Positions 39,162-49,589 of a stretch of DNA of 64,000 bases are shown here, piece by piece. The translations under genes and the position numbers were made by a program. The notes beneath the pieces are model-generated. The model was given only the letters and a program-made list of their open reading frames with translations, was not told the DNA's origin and ran no database searches. Each line of letters starts with the position of its first letter. Position 1 is the stretch's first letter. This DNA is from Ziziphus jujuba (lineage: Eukaryota; Streptophyta; Magnoliopsida; Rosales; Rhamnaceae): NCBI RefSeq assembly GCF_031755915.1, contig NC_083383.1:32591501-32655500 (forward strand), read 5' to 3'.

Positions 39162-41994
39162 TGTAACACCCCGTCCCAAAGTACAACGGAAATTTTTCAA
39201 CTTTGACCGAGGTTGACCGTTGACCGATGACCGAAGGGGGTCAAAAGTTGACTTTTTGACTTGGATGAAATTCTAGGTGCACTGAGGTACCATTACGAAG
39301 TACACGTTGGCACGAGTTCGTAGACTAGTAGCACGTCGAAAACGGAGCTACTGTTTGAAAGTTATGGGCAAAACAAGTCAAGATTCAAACTGTTCAAAAG
39401 GTGCCGAGAGTTGACTTTTTATGGTTGTAGAATTTTATTTTGACTTTTTTATGGTTGTAAAGTACTCGTTGATACGAGTTCTTAGACTAGCGGCATGCTT
39501 AAATTGGACGTCTGGTTAAAAAGTTATGGATATGTGAAGTTTTCCGAATATCGTAATATTTTATTATATCTTGCTTAAGTGAACAGTGATACCACATGTC
39601 AACATCTGAGAGGTCCACGTGGGTGAACAGTGTCACCCATGGTGGCTTTTATTTTGGCAAAACAACGGGGGAAGAGAGAGAAAGAGAGAGAGGAAGAGAG
39701 GAAATCGCCGGCCACCGGAGTTGCAAAATTTTCCGGCCGATTCTTGCCACACCCGCCGGCCAGACAGGAGCGCCTCTCCATTCCCGGCCAAACCCAAAAT
39801 TTCACAACCAACCAACCGGCGACGCACCCCGATTGGGGCTTTTTCCGGCGGCGGCGCCGATTTCTTCAACCGTCGATATCTCCACATTCCATCCTCCATT
39901 TTTGTCACCGCTTGTCCCGTTGTAACCCTCTCCCCTCGATCTACAAAACTCCCAAAAATCTCAGCCACCAGCCACCGCACGTGCCGGCCGAGGCGACGGT
40001 TGCCGGTGACCGCGACGGCTCACCGAAGAACTCACTATTCCGGCTAGAACCCAGTTGCACCGCCGGTCTCTCCCCACTAATTCCGACCCCCTGAACCCAG
40101 ATCCGGTGTCCTTTTCCTCCAATTCGAGACGGTTTGGGAGAATCGAGGCTCTAAAGGCCGAAAGCTTTCCGGCGAGATTCCGGCCACCTCGGGTCCGATC
40201 TCCGGGAAGTAAGATCGGATTTATAATCCTTGTCACTCAAGCTTCGATTCGGTATATTACTCGTCAATTTTGGCTAACGTTTGTGTTTAACCCCCCGGGT
40301 ACCGGGTATTATTTATCCGAATAAAATATTAATTTATTTGAGTTGTATAATATTGTTGTTTTAGGAGCACGGATGCATCGTGGAATTGATCCCATGGAGG
40401 ATCTTGGTTTAATTGCGTGCTCCAGGTGAGCGACCCACCTTTAAAACTATTTTGGGGTGATTAATTATGTTTATATGGTGTTAATTTGATATCTAGAATT
40501 ATGCTCATGTGGTGGAATTTAAATATAATTGTGGAAAAAATATTATTTTATATATATATATACCCATTGGTGCTAAACGGAAATTTTGGGTTATTAAGAA
40601 ATTCTCGATTTTTATTATTGTGAGTTAATTGTATTTATTACGCATGAGTAAGGTATTTTCATTAATTAATTGTATCTGGATTTTAATATTATTTTTGGGC
40701 ATGATTGCTTTAAATATTTCAAGAAAAATATTGGTTTAAATTGGTGGTTTCAAATTTTACAATTATGCCCGTGGAACATTATTTGTTGGATTTTGTGATA
40801 CGAGAAAAATTATTTGTATATTGTTATCGGTGGTTTTGTACCGGAAATGTTAAAGGAAAATGTGGGATGGTGAATTTGAAAAATGGTATAATTCCCACGG
40901 TAAATTTTGGAAAATTGGTACTGTAATAATAAATTTAATAATTGGTTTTAGACGCACTCATACAGTATTGGTGTTCTGGCTGTATATGTGATTAGCGCGT
41001 AAGTTATTATGTCTCCCGTGAGTTGCCATTGGACCGAGGGCAGGCAAGTTTGATATTGGCCATAGCCGCCCCCCTCTGTGGCCGGGATGACGGTTTCAGC
41101 AGCGGCGCTGTTGGGACGCCGAAGCGCCGTATGCAAGTTTCTCTCTTTAACCTCCCCACCAGTCGGTGCTCGGGACGCTGGGTATCAGAGGGCATCACTG
41201 TTATATGGTGTGGTGCGTCAAGTATAAATTTTCAGATAGAAATTTCAAACCCTAAAGTGTTCTAAAATTATTTATTATATTTTATTACATTTTATTGGCA
41301 TTTGGATTGTTTAATTATTCTGTGATTTGTGGGGCATAAAATATTGGGTTTTGGAAAATATTTTAAAAAGGAAAACCTTTCCAACGGAGTGAATAGTGAG
41401 AGTTTTGAGAGAAAATATCATTTTCAATTAAATATTATTTATTTACTTATTTATTTCCCAATTAATCAAATGTGCCATAAGTATCGTTGTTTTATAATTG
41501 TACAGTAGATAGGGCTACTCACTGAGATGATTAGCATCTCATATTTTTTTTAAATTCCGTTCCCCTAGGTCCACGTTGGAAGACGTTGATCGTCCGGGGC
41601 GAACTCGACGTCTCAGTTCATTGCCGAAAGTCCAAGAAGCATTTTTTTTTTCCTTTTTCCTTTCCGTCTTGTATTACTTCTTTACCTGACATTGTATTAA
41701 TTCCACATTTATTTTTATAATGCTCTGTATACTGTATTGGATATTTAGTTGTTAATTATGCATTGATTTATTGTTATTCATTTGGAGTGTTGTAAATTTG
41801 TGGAATCAAATTGTAGTATTGTGGGAGGAATAAGGGGATGAATACAGAAGTATGTTTTCAGTGCAGGAAATTTGTGGTAAGTCCAACCCTTAGGGGAGGT
41901 TCTGCCGAATTTTCCATTGAAGGGTCTGGTAGAGTTTTCCTGGGATCAGGGCTTGTCCAAAGTTTCGGGGAGGAATTTTGGACGGGTCCTGACA
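39162..41994 (+). mobile_element. Solo LTR of the element A gypsy family, long form (2833 bp)
   Basis: It starts TGTAACACCCCGTCCC and ends TCCTGACA, like the 3' LTR at 3621-5908, and can be followed along its length except for two extra blocks. One is a GC-rich leader at about 39590-40235 with GA repeats and CCGG-rich sequence. The other is 113 bp at 40252-40364 with GT...AG ends. No primer site follows its right end and no polypurine tract precedes its left end, so it is a solo LTR. The flanking five bases are CTTGT and CTTAC, an imperfect match for a target duplication. ORFs at 39596-40094 belong to the LTR leader. Confidence 0.85.
40252..40364 (+). other. Putative intron within the gypsy LTR leader
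   Basis: The segment begins GTATATTACTCG after GATTCG and ends TTGTTGTTTTAG before GAGCACG. In the other LTR (4254-4270) GATTCG is joined directly to GAGCACG. The missing segment has GT and AG ends and a T-rich acceptor tract. About 60 bp downstream both copies have a CAG/GTGAG donor-like site (4325; 40428). Confidence 0.55.
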
Positions 41995-42362
41995 CTTACG
42001 AAACATCGAGATATGATCATCAATTTGAAGAACCAAGGAGTTCTTTTTAGTATTGATAATGTATTAGAAATTATATTTGAGAATTTCTTGTATCTTACTA
42101 TTATCTGTTAAATTTTCTATATTTTGTACTAACTAACATTATATTTTATTCACTTATAATAATTTGTAATATTTATAGACTATTTTATTATTATTGTATT
42201 TTTATATTATTTTATTATATTAATTATCTTATATGTAAAAATCTGTATTCTAAATTAAAAGTTTACAGTTTTCATAACTTTATCGATATTGATGTCTCCA
42301 TCAATATTTTTACAAAATCATATCTTTGATATTTTCATCGATATCGATATTTACTTCACTGC

Positions 42363-45300
42363 ATATTAGTATCAAAATTAGGTATAAGTCATGAACCTAA
42401 TGGCTAATTCTAAATATAAGTAAACCCACTTTTTTTTTTTTTTTGATGAATCTGAGTGAACCAACTTATAATGACTATTTTTTTACATTTTGTATAAAAA
42501 TCTTTTTCTATAAATTTTTTTATATATTTAAAATATTTTTATAAAATTATTCTAACATTTTCAAAAATAACTTTTAAAGTTTAAAAATTTGAAACAATTT
42601 TTTTTAAAGAAAAATAAAAATAAAAAAACCAAAACGTAGCTTTGTAGGGCTTCCATTATAGAATGGACCAAAGCTATATGGTTAAGAAATATGAATGCTT
42701 TATTAAAGAAAAACATGGGACTTGCTTAAAATGCGCGCAAAAGTTAGGTGGCTCCATGATCTAATTGCCTTCGAAGTATGATATATTTGCCAAGCAGCTT
42801 TGCAATATATTAAATTAATTAATTTCATAATAGTAACAATTTAATAATATTAAAAAGACCAATTAGTTTTCGTATGAACAGAACATGGTGGGGTCCACCT
42901 CGGATTTGAGGAGCACATTAGATAACTGTTAATTGCTTTTCTTGTGCCCGTAGACACATTTTGATTGGTCATTGATGCTATCGTTGTTGAGATAATCAAC
43001 GAGAGAGAGTTGTTAATAAATTAATCCCGAAACCGACAAAGCTTTGCTCAAGTGATTAGGTTCTTTCATCTAAAAAAAGTGATTAGGTTCCACTGAACAA
43101 CTTTTCCCATAAACAATTCGCTATAACATATGCCCTACTTGTTTTTTTTTAATCACAACTGGCTTGCTAGTCAAATTTGGACCAACATTTAGTTTTCAAT
43201 TTACATTTCTAATTATATATTATCTTTATATATTCCATGGAAATCAACTCTCAATATGGTTGAATATTTCGTATTATCGATGGTTCAGGTTTAGTAATTA
43301 ACTAGGGTTTACTTTGGTGGTGGAGGGAGATCATAGGTTCACCTCCCTATGAATGTGTATGCAAGGATATATATGCACATATGCGAGTCAATTTCTTACG
43401 AGGGTGTGCAAGGATATATATACATAAGAAGTCAATTTGTTATAAGGAATAGCTAATTTAGCTAAATCAGAAATATATTTATGTGACAAATATTTATATT
43501 TTTTAGATAGATTGATAACATAAATACGCATAATTCAATAATTATGACCATTAATCCTAACCATAGTCATCTCTCCATATTCTTTTTCTTTTCAAAAGGA
43601 AAAAACCTTTGAATATTTCATCATTAATTGGTATTACTCATTTCTAAGTCTATGAGCCAAATTGTACATAAATATGAACTATGAAGTGAGTCAATGTATA
43701 AATATACACCAATATGGGTATTGATTTCTACATGCCTAAGAATAATTTAATAAAAGGAGCTAAGGCATCTTAGATTTATATTTGTTTGATTTGGTCATTT
43801 TGTTACGTCCTATGCACCGTGTTGGCAATGCCTTGGATTTTGGCTTATCAAGTTGAGGCTAGATATTGTCGGCTCTAGTCACCTTGACAATCTATATGAA
43901 AGCTATTTATATACCTATTTTATTTGGAAAAGTAACGATAATCTTATCTCAAAAGTAAGAAAATATAAATTAAATATTTATATATACGTTTATGTAACTG
44001 CTGCGTGATAACCGCATATTTGAATTAATAGAGTATTTACTTTCGTGTTAATTTTCACTTGAAATAAAAAAGTTAAACGAAAAGACTCAAACACAAATTA
44101 GTCTCCATAGACCATGCGTATGTATATATTTTATGAAATTTTGAGTTTACAATCTGTAAACACTACTTTTGGTTTTTGAAAAGACAAGTTCGTTAGATTG
44201 AATTCACAAAATAAGTTCAGACTTTGTTTTCATATATTTTAATATGTATATATACATGCGTGTGTGTGTGTGTGGTATGTCCCTTATTCATGGATGCAAG
44301 TACAGAGAATTTGCAAGAGAAGTTTGTCAAATGGGAAGAGAAAAGAGGAAAGAAAGAGGGTTGATAGTGAAATATAATGAGTACAAGAATTGAATATACA
44401 TAGGAGGAGTTGGTCAAAACTCGGAAAGTTGGGATTAGAATAGGATTAGCGAGATCTAAGAAATTTGGTCCACATTAATTAATCCTTTTTTTTAAAATTT
44501 GGTCATTTTGATAATTTAATATAATATATGTTTTCTTATTTACCAACTCAATCACTCCTTTATTGATTCATGCGTGCTTTTGGCGTGTGTGGGTGGATTT
44601 TCCAACTTTTGTTTAACTTTTCTTGATTTTTATTTAAGAAACCTTTTGGGACATGTAGGGCTCTTTATTGCCCTATATTTATGGGGAATGATCTTATTGT
44701 CTTGACAACAGTTTAAGATTGAAGATCTTCAGAATCCAAATTAATCATCTTCTTCTTTTTGGAGAGGAAGCTCTTTTCATTATTAAACTACTTTAATTAT
44801 TGATAATTGTTTACTTAAAAACTTAGAAAGTAGAAAGTACATATGGTTTGAAAGTGGTCATTAATTTGCGAAGAATTAAAATAATGAATGAAGGGTTATT
44901 TAGATGGTCTTGATTTTTCGATGTGTTTAAGATTTTAACTTCCATACATTATATATATATATATATATAAGTGAAAAATGAATTAATTAAAGATGAGATG
45001 TGAGATTTTAGTCGGAATATTGTGACAGTAGATGGGAATGGATGAGTTTGGATATTGGAATTAAAAAACAAAACCTTAGAATATATTGTAGGCGAAATGG
45101 AAAAGAGGGGAACCCCTAAATTCTGGTGTGAAATTAGGGGGCGTCCAATTAAGTTGATTGGTTCCCAATGGAAAACACGGACTACTCCTTTGAGTTGAAT
45201 AATCATTTTTCAAGTTGATGGGAGATCGGTGGACATTCTTTCATATATTTTTCATGACACTCCTTTCAAAATTAGGCTTATTATTTTTTAAGGTCCAATT

Positions 45301-46067
45301 TAGATCATAAAATCAAATTAAATTACCACTTCTTACAAAAAACTTTAAGCTAATGTAAGGTGAATCATTATTTATTTTATATTTTTTTCTTTGACACTTT
45401 GCCAATAACTAGCTCTATATAAATAATAACTGTTTATAATATTATCTCATCAATTTGGTAAAAGACTATAAATAAAAATAAAAACATCTGATAAGAGACT
45501 ATACATAAAAATAAAAACATGAGAAGAGACGGTGTATATATATATATATATATATGTATATATTGTTTGCTTGTATGTAATTATATATGTATATATATAC
45601 ATGACCTTACGTGATGCGTGTTTACTACCAAAGAAAGGGTGCCAATTTTTACATTTGCAAGAGAAAGAGAGAGTTCATATATATGATCCCTTAATTTGAA
45701 GTAATTGTAAGCGATGATCGTATTTACAAATAAGAAAATAAGAAAAGACCAAAATTGATTAATTAATTGAAGAAAAAACTAGTTAATTTTTTTTTTAAAT
45801 TTAAACTTTCTATTAGTTAATTTGAAAATTAACGAATGTAAAACAAATTATAATTAAAGATCTAGTATGGAACTTTTTAAATTCAAAGATTTAATGCATA
45901 ATTTGACCAAAATACTAGATATATATTCAAATGTAATTAACCCATTAATTGACGTATGCATATTGGATATCCAAAAAAAAAAAAAATAAAATGTATGTAT
46001 ATCTCTTCGATCCTTTTAAGTGATTTCAACATATAACACACAACCTGTGAATGAAACCAATTGTGTG

Positions 46068-46098
<31 letters not shown>

Positions 46099-46690
46099 TT
46101 AAAAAAAAATCAACTGTTTTTCCATTAATAGCCTCTTTAAAGCCATGTTCCTAGGCTTTGATAGATCTCTCACCATCATATTCAATCTGAAAAGTTGTTT
46201 ATATAAAATATTTCTCCACCAATATTTTGATACTGTTGTGGTGGTTGATGATTCCATATTATGGCCCATTTACTAGCACTCCACATATCAGCTTGTGCAA
46301 CAAGCGTTGCATCGTGTCACCATGGTATTGCATGTTTACTGCTTCTTTTCCCGAATTGATATGATATGTATAGAATTTGCTATAAAACAAGTGCACATCT
46401 TTGATAACAAAAGTGTGCTAAGTAGATTATATGAAATCCTTTATAGTAAATTATATGATTCAATTATATATAAAGTTATTATATATATATATATATATAT
46501 ACATGTTAAGAGCATATATTTCTAACATAAGATGATTTTTGCTAATATAACAAATGCTAAAAATATCATCTTAATTAATAATTTAAAATTGAAAATTTAA
46601 AAAAGGAGTGGAATCTCTTAATACTTGTCACATTTATAAGTTGCGACATAAAATGAAAACTTTGTTTGTAATTTATCAAAAATTCAAAAT
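42363..46690. other. AT-rich intergenic DNA
   Basis: No gene seen. It holds imperfect local duplications at about 43355-43445 (GCAAGGATATATAT...AGTCAATTTCTTA twice) and 45465-45535 (AGACTATA.ATAAAAATAAAAACAT twice), plus several (AT)n and (GT)n runs (44258, 44950, 45540, 46063). Confidence 0.65.
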
Positions 46691-46889
46691 CATATATGTA
46701 TGTATATATAAAAGATTTTTATGGTGTGAACGTATTCAAAACCAATGCTTTTTGGATGAAAGAATCGGTTTTGTTGTATACTATACACATTAAAGCCGAA
46801 ATTTTCATCCAAAAAATATCGGTTTTGAATGCAATCTATATGCAGACCGTTCACATCGTAGAATTTTTCTGTATGTATATATATATATG
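46691..46889. mobile_element. Foldback MITE-like element, about 200 bp
   Basis: The two halves are imperfect reverse complements. The left half reads CATATATGTATGTATA...TGGTGTGAACG...ATTCAAAACC...TTTTTGGATGAAA. The right half, reverse-complemented, reads ATATACATACAG...GATGTGAACGG...ATTCAAAACCGA...TTTTTTGGATGAAA. The centre is near 46780. There is no coding capacity, and ORFs across it are artefacts. Confidence 0.7.
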
Positions 46890-48516
46890 TTATACAAGTA
46901 TATGTACACTCGTACACACAATTATTTTCAAAATCAGAAGTTCGAGTTTTATTCTCCAAGTATTAATATTATATAAGATGGAGTGAATATCATTAATATA
47001 AAAAAGATCATTACTTTTTGTTTTTTTGAGAAAATAAAAAGGATCATTACTTATGGATATAATCAATGAATAAAGAGAAGGTTATATAATTTCTATATAT
47101 TTACATCAACATCTACCTCAATAGTTCCTATTTCTTGACTAAATTAATAATGAATGGGTTTGGCTAGATAATGGTTGCGGAAAATGCACTATCAATCATA
47201 GTTAATTAGTTCCATATTAAAAAAGTATTCATGTATACTACAATGTTTAGCACATTTGCAGTTAAAGAATTTATAAATTACAAACTTGTAGCATGGATGT
47301 TAGCATGAAAATTTGAATTTGCCAATTGATTAATCAACTACTGTTTGCAGAAGTTCCAATTTCATATTACTTTTATATCTTCTAAAGCAGCTCAATTCTT
47401 TAATTTTCTAAACTGCCTTGGTTTCTTTTTATTTTTTTATTCGGTGGAAAAAATGTTTAGTGGAGGTTCAAGATTGAATTGACAATGTCCAATCTTTCTT
47501 CCTTCTTTTAGCAAGAAAGGGGAGAGAGAAAATCAAATATCAAGTTCAAATTAATCTAACATGTATAAATTGATGTTAAATTACTTGATGTTTGTGCATA
47601 TTAAATATATAAACACCAGTTAATCTATTATATATATATATATATATATATATATCTTACATGGAAAAAGAAATGATAATATTTGGAGTCTATCAGACTT
47701 GTCATTTATAATAAGACGGATCTTCATGCATGAATTTGAAAATTGAAAATAATATTGTACTTTGAAATGTTAATTTTCTAGAAGCATGCTAGTTAGTTAT
47801 TAGAAAATAAAATTAATTGTAAAAGTAAGAAGAACCAATTCAAAATCTAGCGACTATTAAAACAATGTAAAATTGATTAGTTATTAATTAACTAATTAAT
47901 TTGATAATTCTAACAATAATTTTGTGTGTATATATATATATATATTTAGGCTTGCAAACATGTATTATTGTATATAGGATGGTCATGATTAATCACTTTT
48001 ATTATGATTATAATATTAACTGCAAACACATTCTGATTTTAAAATTTGAGATTAAAAAAATAGTAATAATAATAATAATAATAATTATATATCAAATCAG
48101 AAAAGGATACAGACCCGTTTTTCACACAAATTATTATAAACTAACCATAGTCAGTCTTACTCCATCTGATGGGCCAATGGAACCCAGAAAAACATAAGCA
48201 AAGAAAATCAACTTTCCCCTAGTACAGAAACAAATTTAAGAAAAATTAATATTATATATATGTACATATGAATTAAAGAATAAATTAATAGATAAAATAT
48301 AACAAAGGTTTTATATAATTTAGGCGTAGAGAACAGGTGCAGGCGTTTGCCACTTTATCTTTTCTGTCTGTCTGTGTTTCTCTCTCAGCTGCTTCTTCTC
48401 TCCCTCTCCTTTTCTTTCTCTGCACTCGATTCCTTTTAGTTTTCTATTTGTTACAGTGCTTTGAAATCATGGGGCTCTCCTTTCTCAACAAAACCATTAA
48501 ATAATTCTCTCGATCA
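46890..48516. other. AT-rich intergenic DNA and distal AHL upstream region
   Basis: No gene. It contains (AT)n at 47630-47655 and 47930-47945 and (AAT)n at 48063-48085. Confidence 0.6.
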
Positions 48517-48716
48517 CCTCCTCTCTCTCTCTCTCTCTCTCAAATTTTATTAAATTCTATAATTATTAATTTTTCTATCTAGCTCTATTTTTAATTACTA
48601 TAATTTTTTCTTTTTTCTTTCTTACTTTCTTTTTTCTTTTTCTTTTTTTTTTTTTTTTTTTTTTTTTTTTGGGTGTGTGTGTGTGTTTTCCTTTTACATC
48701 CTGTTTTGGTGTATGT
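48517..48716 (+). promoter_or_regulatory. Probable 5' UTR of the AHL gene, CT- and T-rich
   Basis: (CT)n at 48520-48541, a long T run at about 48640-48670 and (GT)n at 48673-48685 precede the ATG at 48717. Pyrimidine-rich leaders are common in plant genes, and a leader intron is possible. I prefer the ATG at 48717 (GTATGTATGGCT) because the family N-terminus begins there; the upstream in-frame codons come from the repeats. Confidence 0.5.
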
Positions 48717-49589
48717 ATGGCTGGTTTAGACTTAGGTTCAGCATCTCCCTTTATTCAGCAGCTCCAACGCACCACCACCGACCTCCATCTTCAAAGACCC
48801 CCCAACTCTGACGATGACAACAACCACTTCTCCGCCGATCAAAACGACGACGAAAACAACCTACAAGGCGGCCTTGACCTTGTCCCTAACTCAGGTCACG
48901 GCGATATCGTGGGCCGCCGCCCCAGAGGCCGACCTCCCGGGTCCAAGAACAAGCCCAAGCCGCCGGTGATCATCACCCGAGAGAGTGCCAACACGCTCCG
49001 AGCTCATATTTTGGAGGTCAGCAGCGGGTGCGATGTGTTCGAATCTCTTGTGACCTATGTCCGGAAGCGACAGCGGGGGATCTGCGTTTTGAGTGGAAGC
49101 GGCATGGTCACCAACGTTAGTCTCCGGCAGCCAGCAGCGGCGGGAGCCGTTCTGACCTTGCACGGCCGGTTCGAGATACTGTCACTGTCCGGTTCGTTCT
49201 TGCCTCCTCCAGCGCCGCCGGGGGCGACGAGCTTGACGATATTCTTGTCGGGGGGGCAAGGGCAGGTTGTGGGAGGGAATGTCGTGGGAGCTCTCACGGC
49301 ATCGGGGCCGGTAATCGTGATAGCTTCGTCGTTTACGAACGTGGCGTATGAGAGATTGCCTTTGGATGAGCAGGAAGAGGCACTTCAGATGCAGCAACCT
49401 CAAGGAGGACCCGGTGGAGGCGGAGGAGGCGGCGGCGGCGGCGGCGGCGGCGGAGTGAATAATCCGTTTCCGGATCCGTCATCGGGACTTCCTTTCTTCA
49501 ATCTGCCACTGAATAACATGCCTCAGATGCCTGTTGATGGATGGGGAGCAGCAGCTGGAAACTCATCAGCAGGACGACCACCTTATTAA
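48717..49589 (+). CDS. AT-hook motif nuclear-localised protein, clade A (AHL)
   Basis: A single-exon gene of 290 aa, as expected for clade A AHLs. An acidic N-terminal region is followed by one type I AT-hook ([20 protein letters not shown]) at about residue 65-84, which binds AT-rich minor grooves. The PPC/DUF296 domain runs from about 85 to 215 ([40 protein letters not shown]). It carries the conserved core [15 protein letters not shown] and ends [23 protein letters not shown] domains form AHL trimers that recruit other factors, and these proteins repress growth and alter flowering and hormone responses. After it come a Gly run (GGPGGGGG..., a GGC/GGA repeat at about 49419-49455) and a proline-rich end ([19 protein letters not shown]). 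Intact. Confidence 0.95.
   Translation: MAGLDLGSASPFIQQLQRTTTDLHLQRPPNSDDDNNHFSADQNDDENNLQGGLDLVPNSGHGDIVGRRPRGRPPGSKNKPKPPVIITRESANTLRAHILEVSSGCDVFESLVTYVRKRQRGICVLSGSGMVTNVSLRQPAAAGAVLTLHGRFEILSLSGSFLPPPAPPGATSLTIFLSGGQGQVVGGNVVGALTASGPVIVIASSFTNVAYERLPLDEQEEALQMQQPQGGPGGGGGGGGGGGGGGVNNPFPDPSSGLPFFNLPLNNMPQMPVDGWGAAAGNSSAGRPPY

Larger units (their letters stand above)
37923..42362. mobile_element. Inverted-repeat-bounded unit with coding-like remnant, possible DNA transposon
   Basis: The left edge reads GCAGTGAAGCAAAAATCGG. The right edge, reverse-complemented, reads GCAGTGAAGTAAATATCGA. Behind each edge are runs of ATATCGG/CGATATC-type sequence (37975-38160 and 42275-42350). The inside has a G19 run, a GA-rich segment and a coding-like plus-strand stretch at about 38770-39160 (VNPHYPSLGQLVGIDRERYS and SWNTYCYTC). 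That stretch seems to continue after the solo LTR as TYETSRYDHQFEEPRSSF (41995-42050). Flanks do not show a clear target duplication. Which superfamily it belongs to cannot be told. Confidence 0.4.

Noticed and set aside
39596..40324. Overlapping 89-154-codon ORFs on both strands at 39.6-40.3 kb
   Set aside because: They lie within the GC-rich part of the solo LTR; open frames on several frames at once reflect base composition.
46295..46986. ORFs around 46.3-47.0 kb
   Set aside because: They run across a foldback MITE and (AT)n tracts.
48891..49403. Minus-strand ORFs within the AHL gene
   Set aside because: Antisense shadows of a well supported AHL coding sequence.
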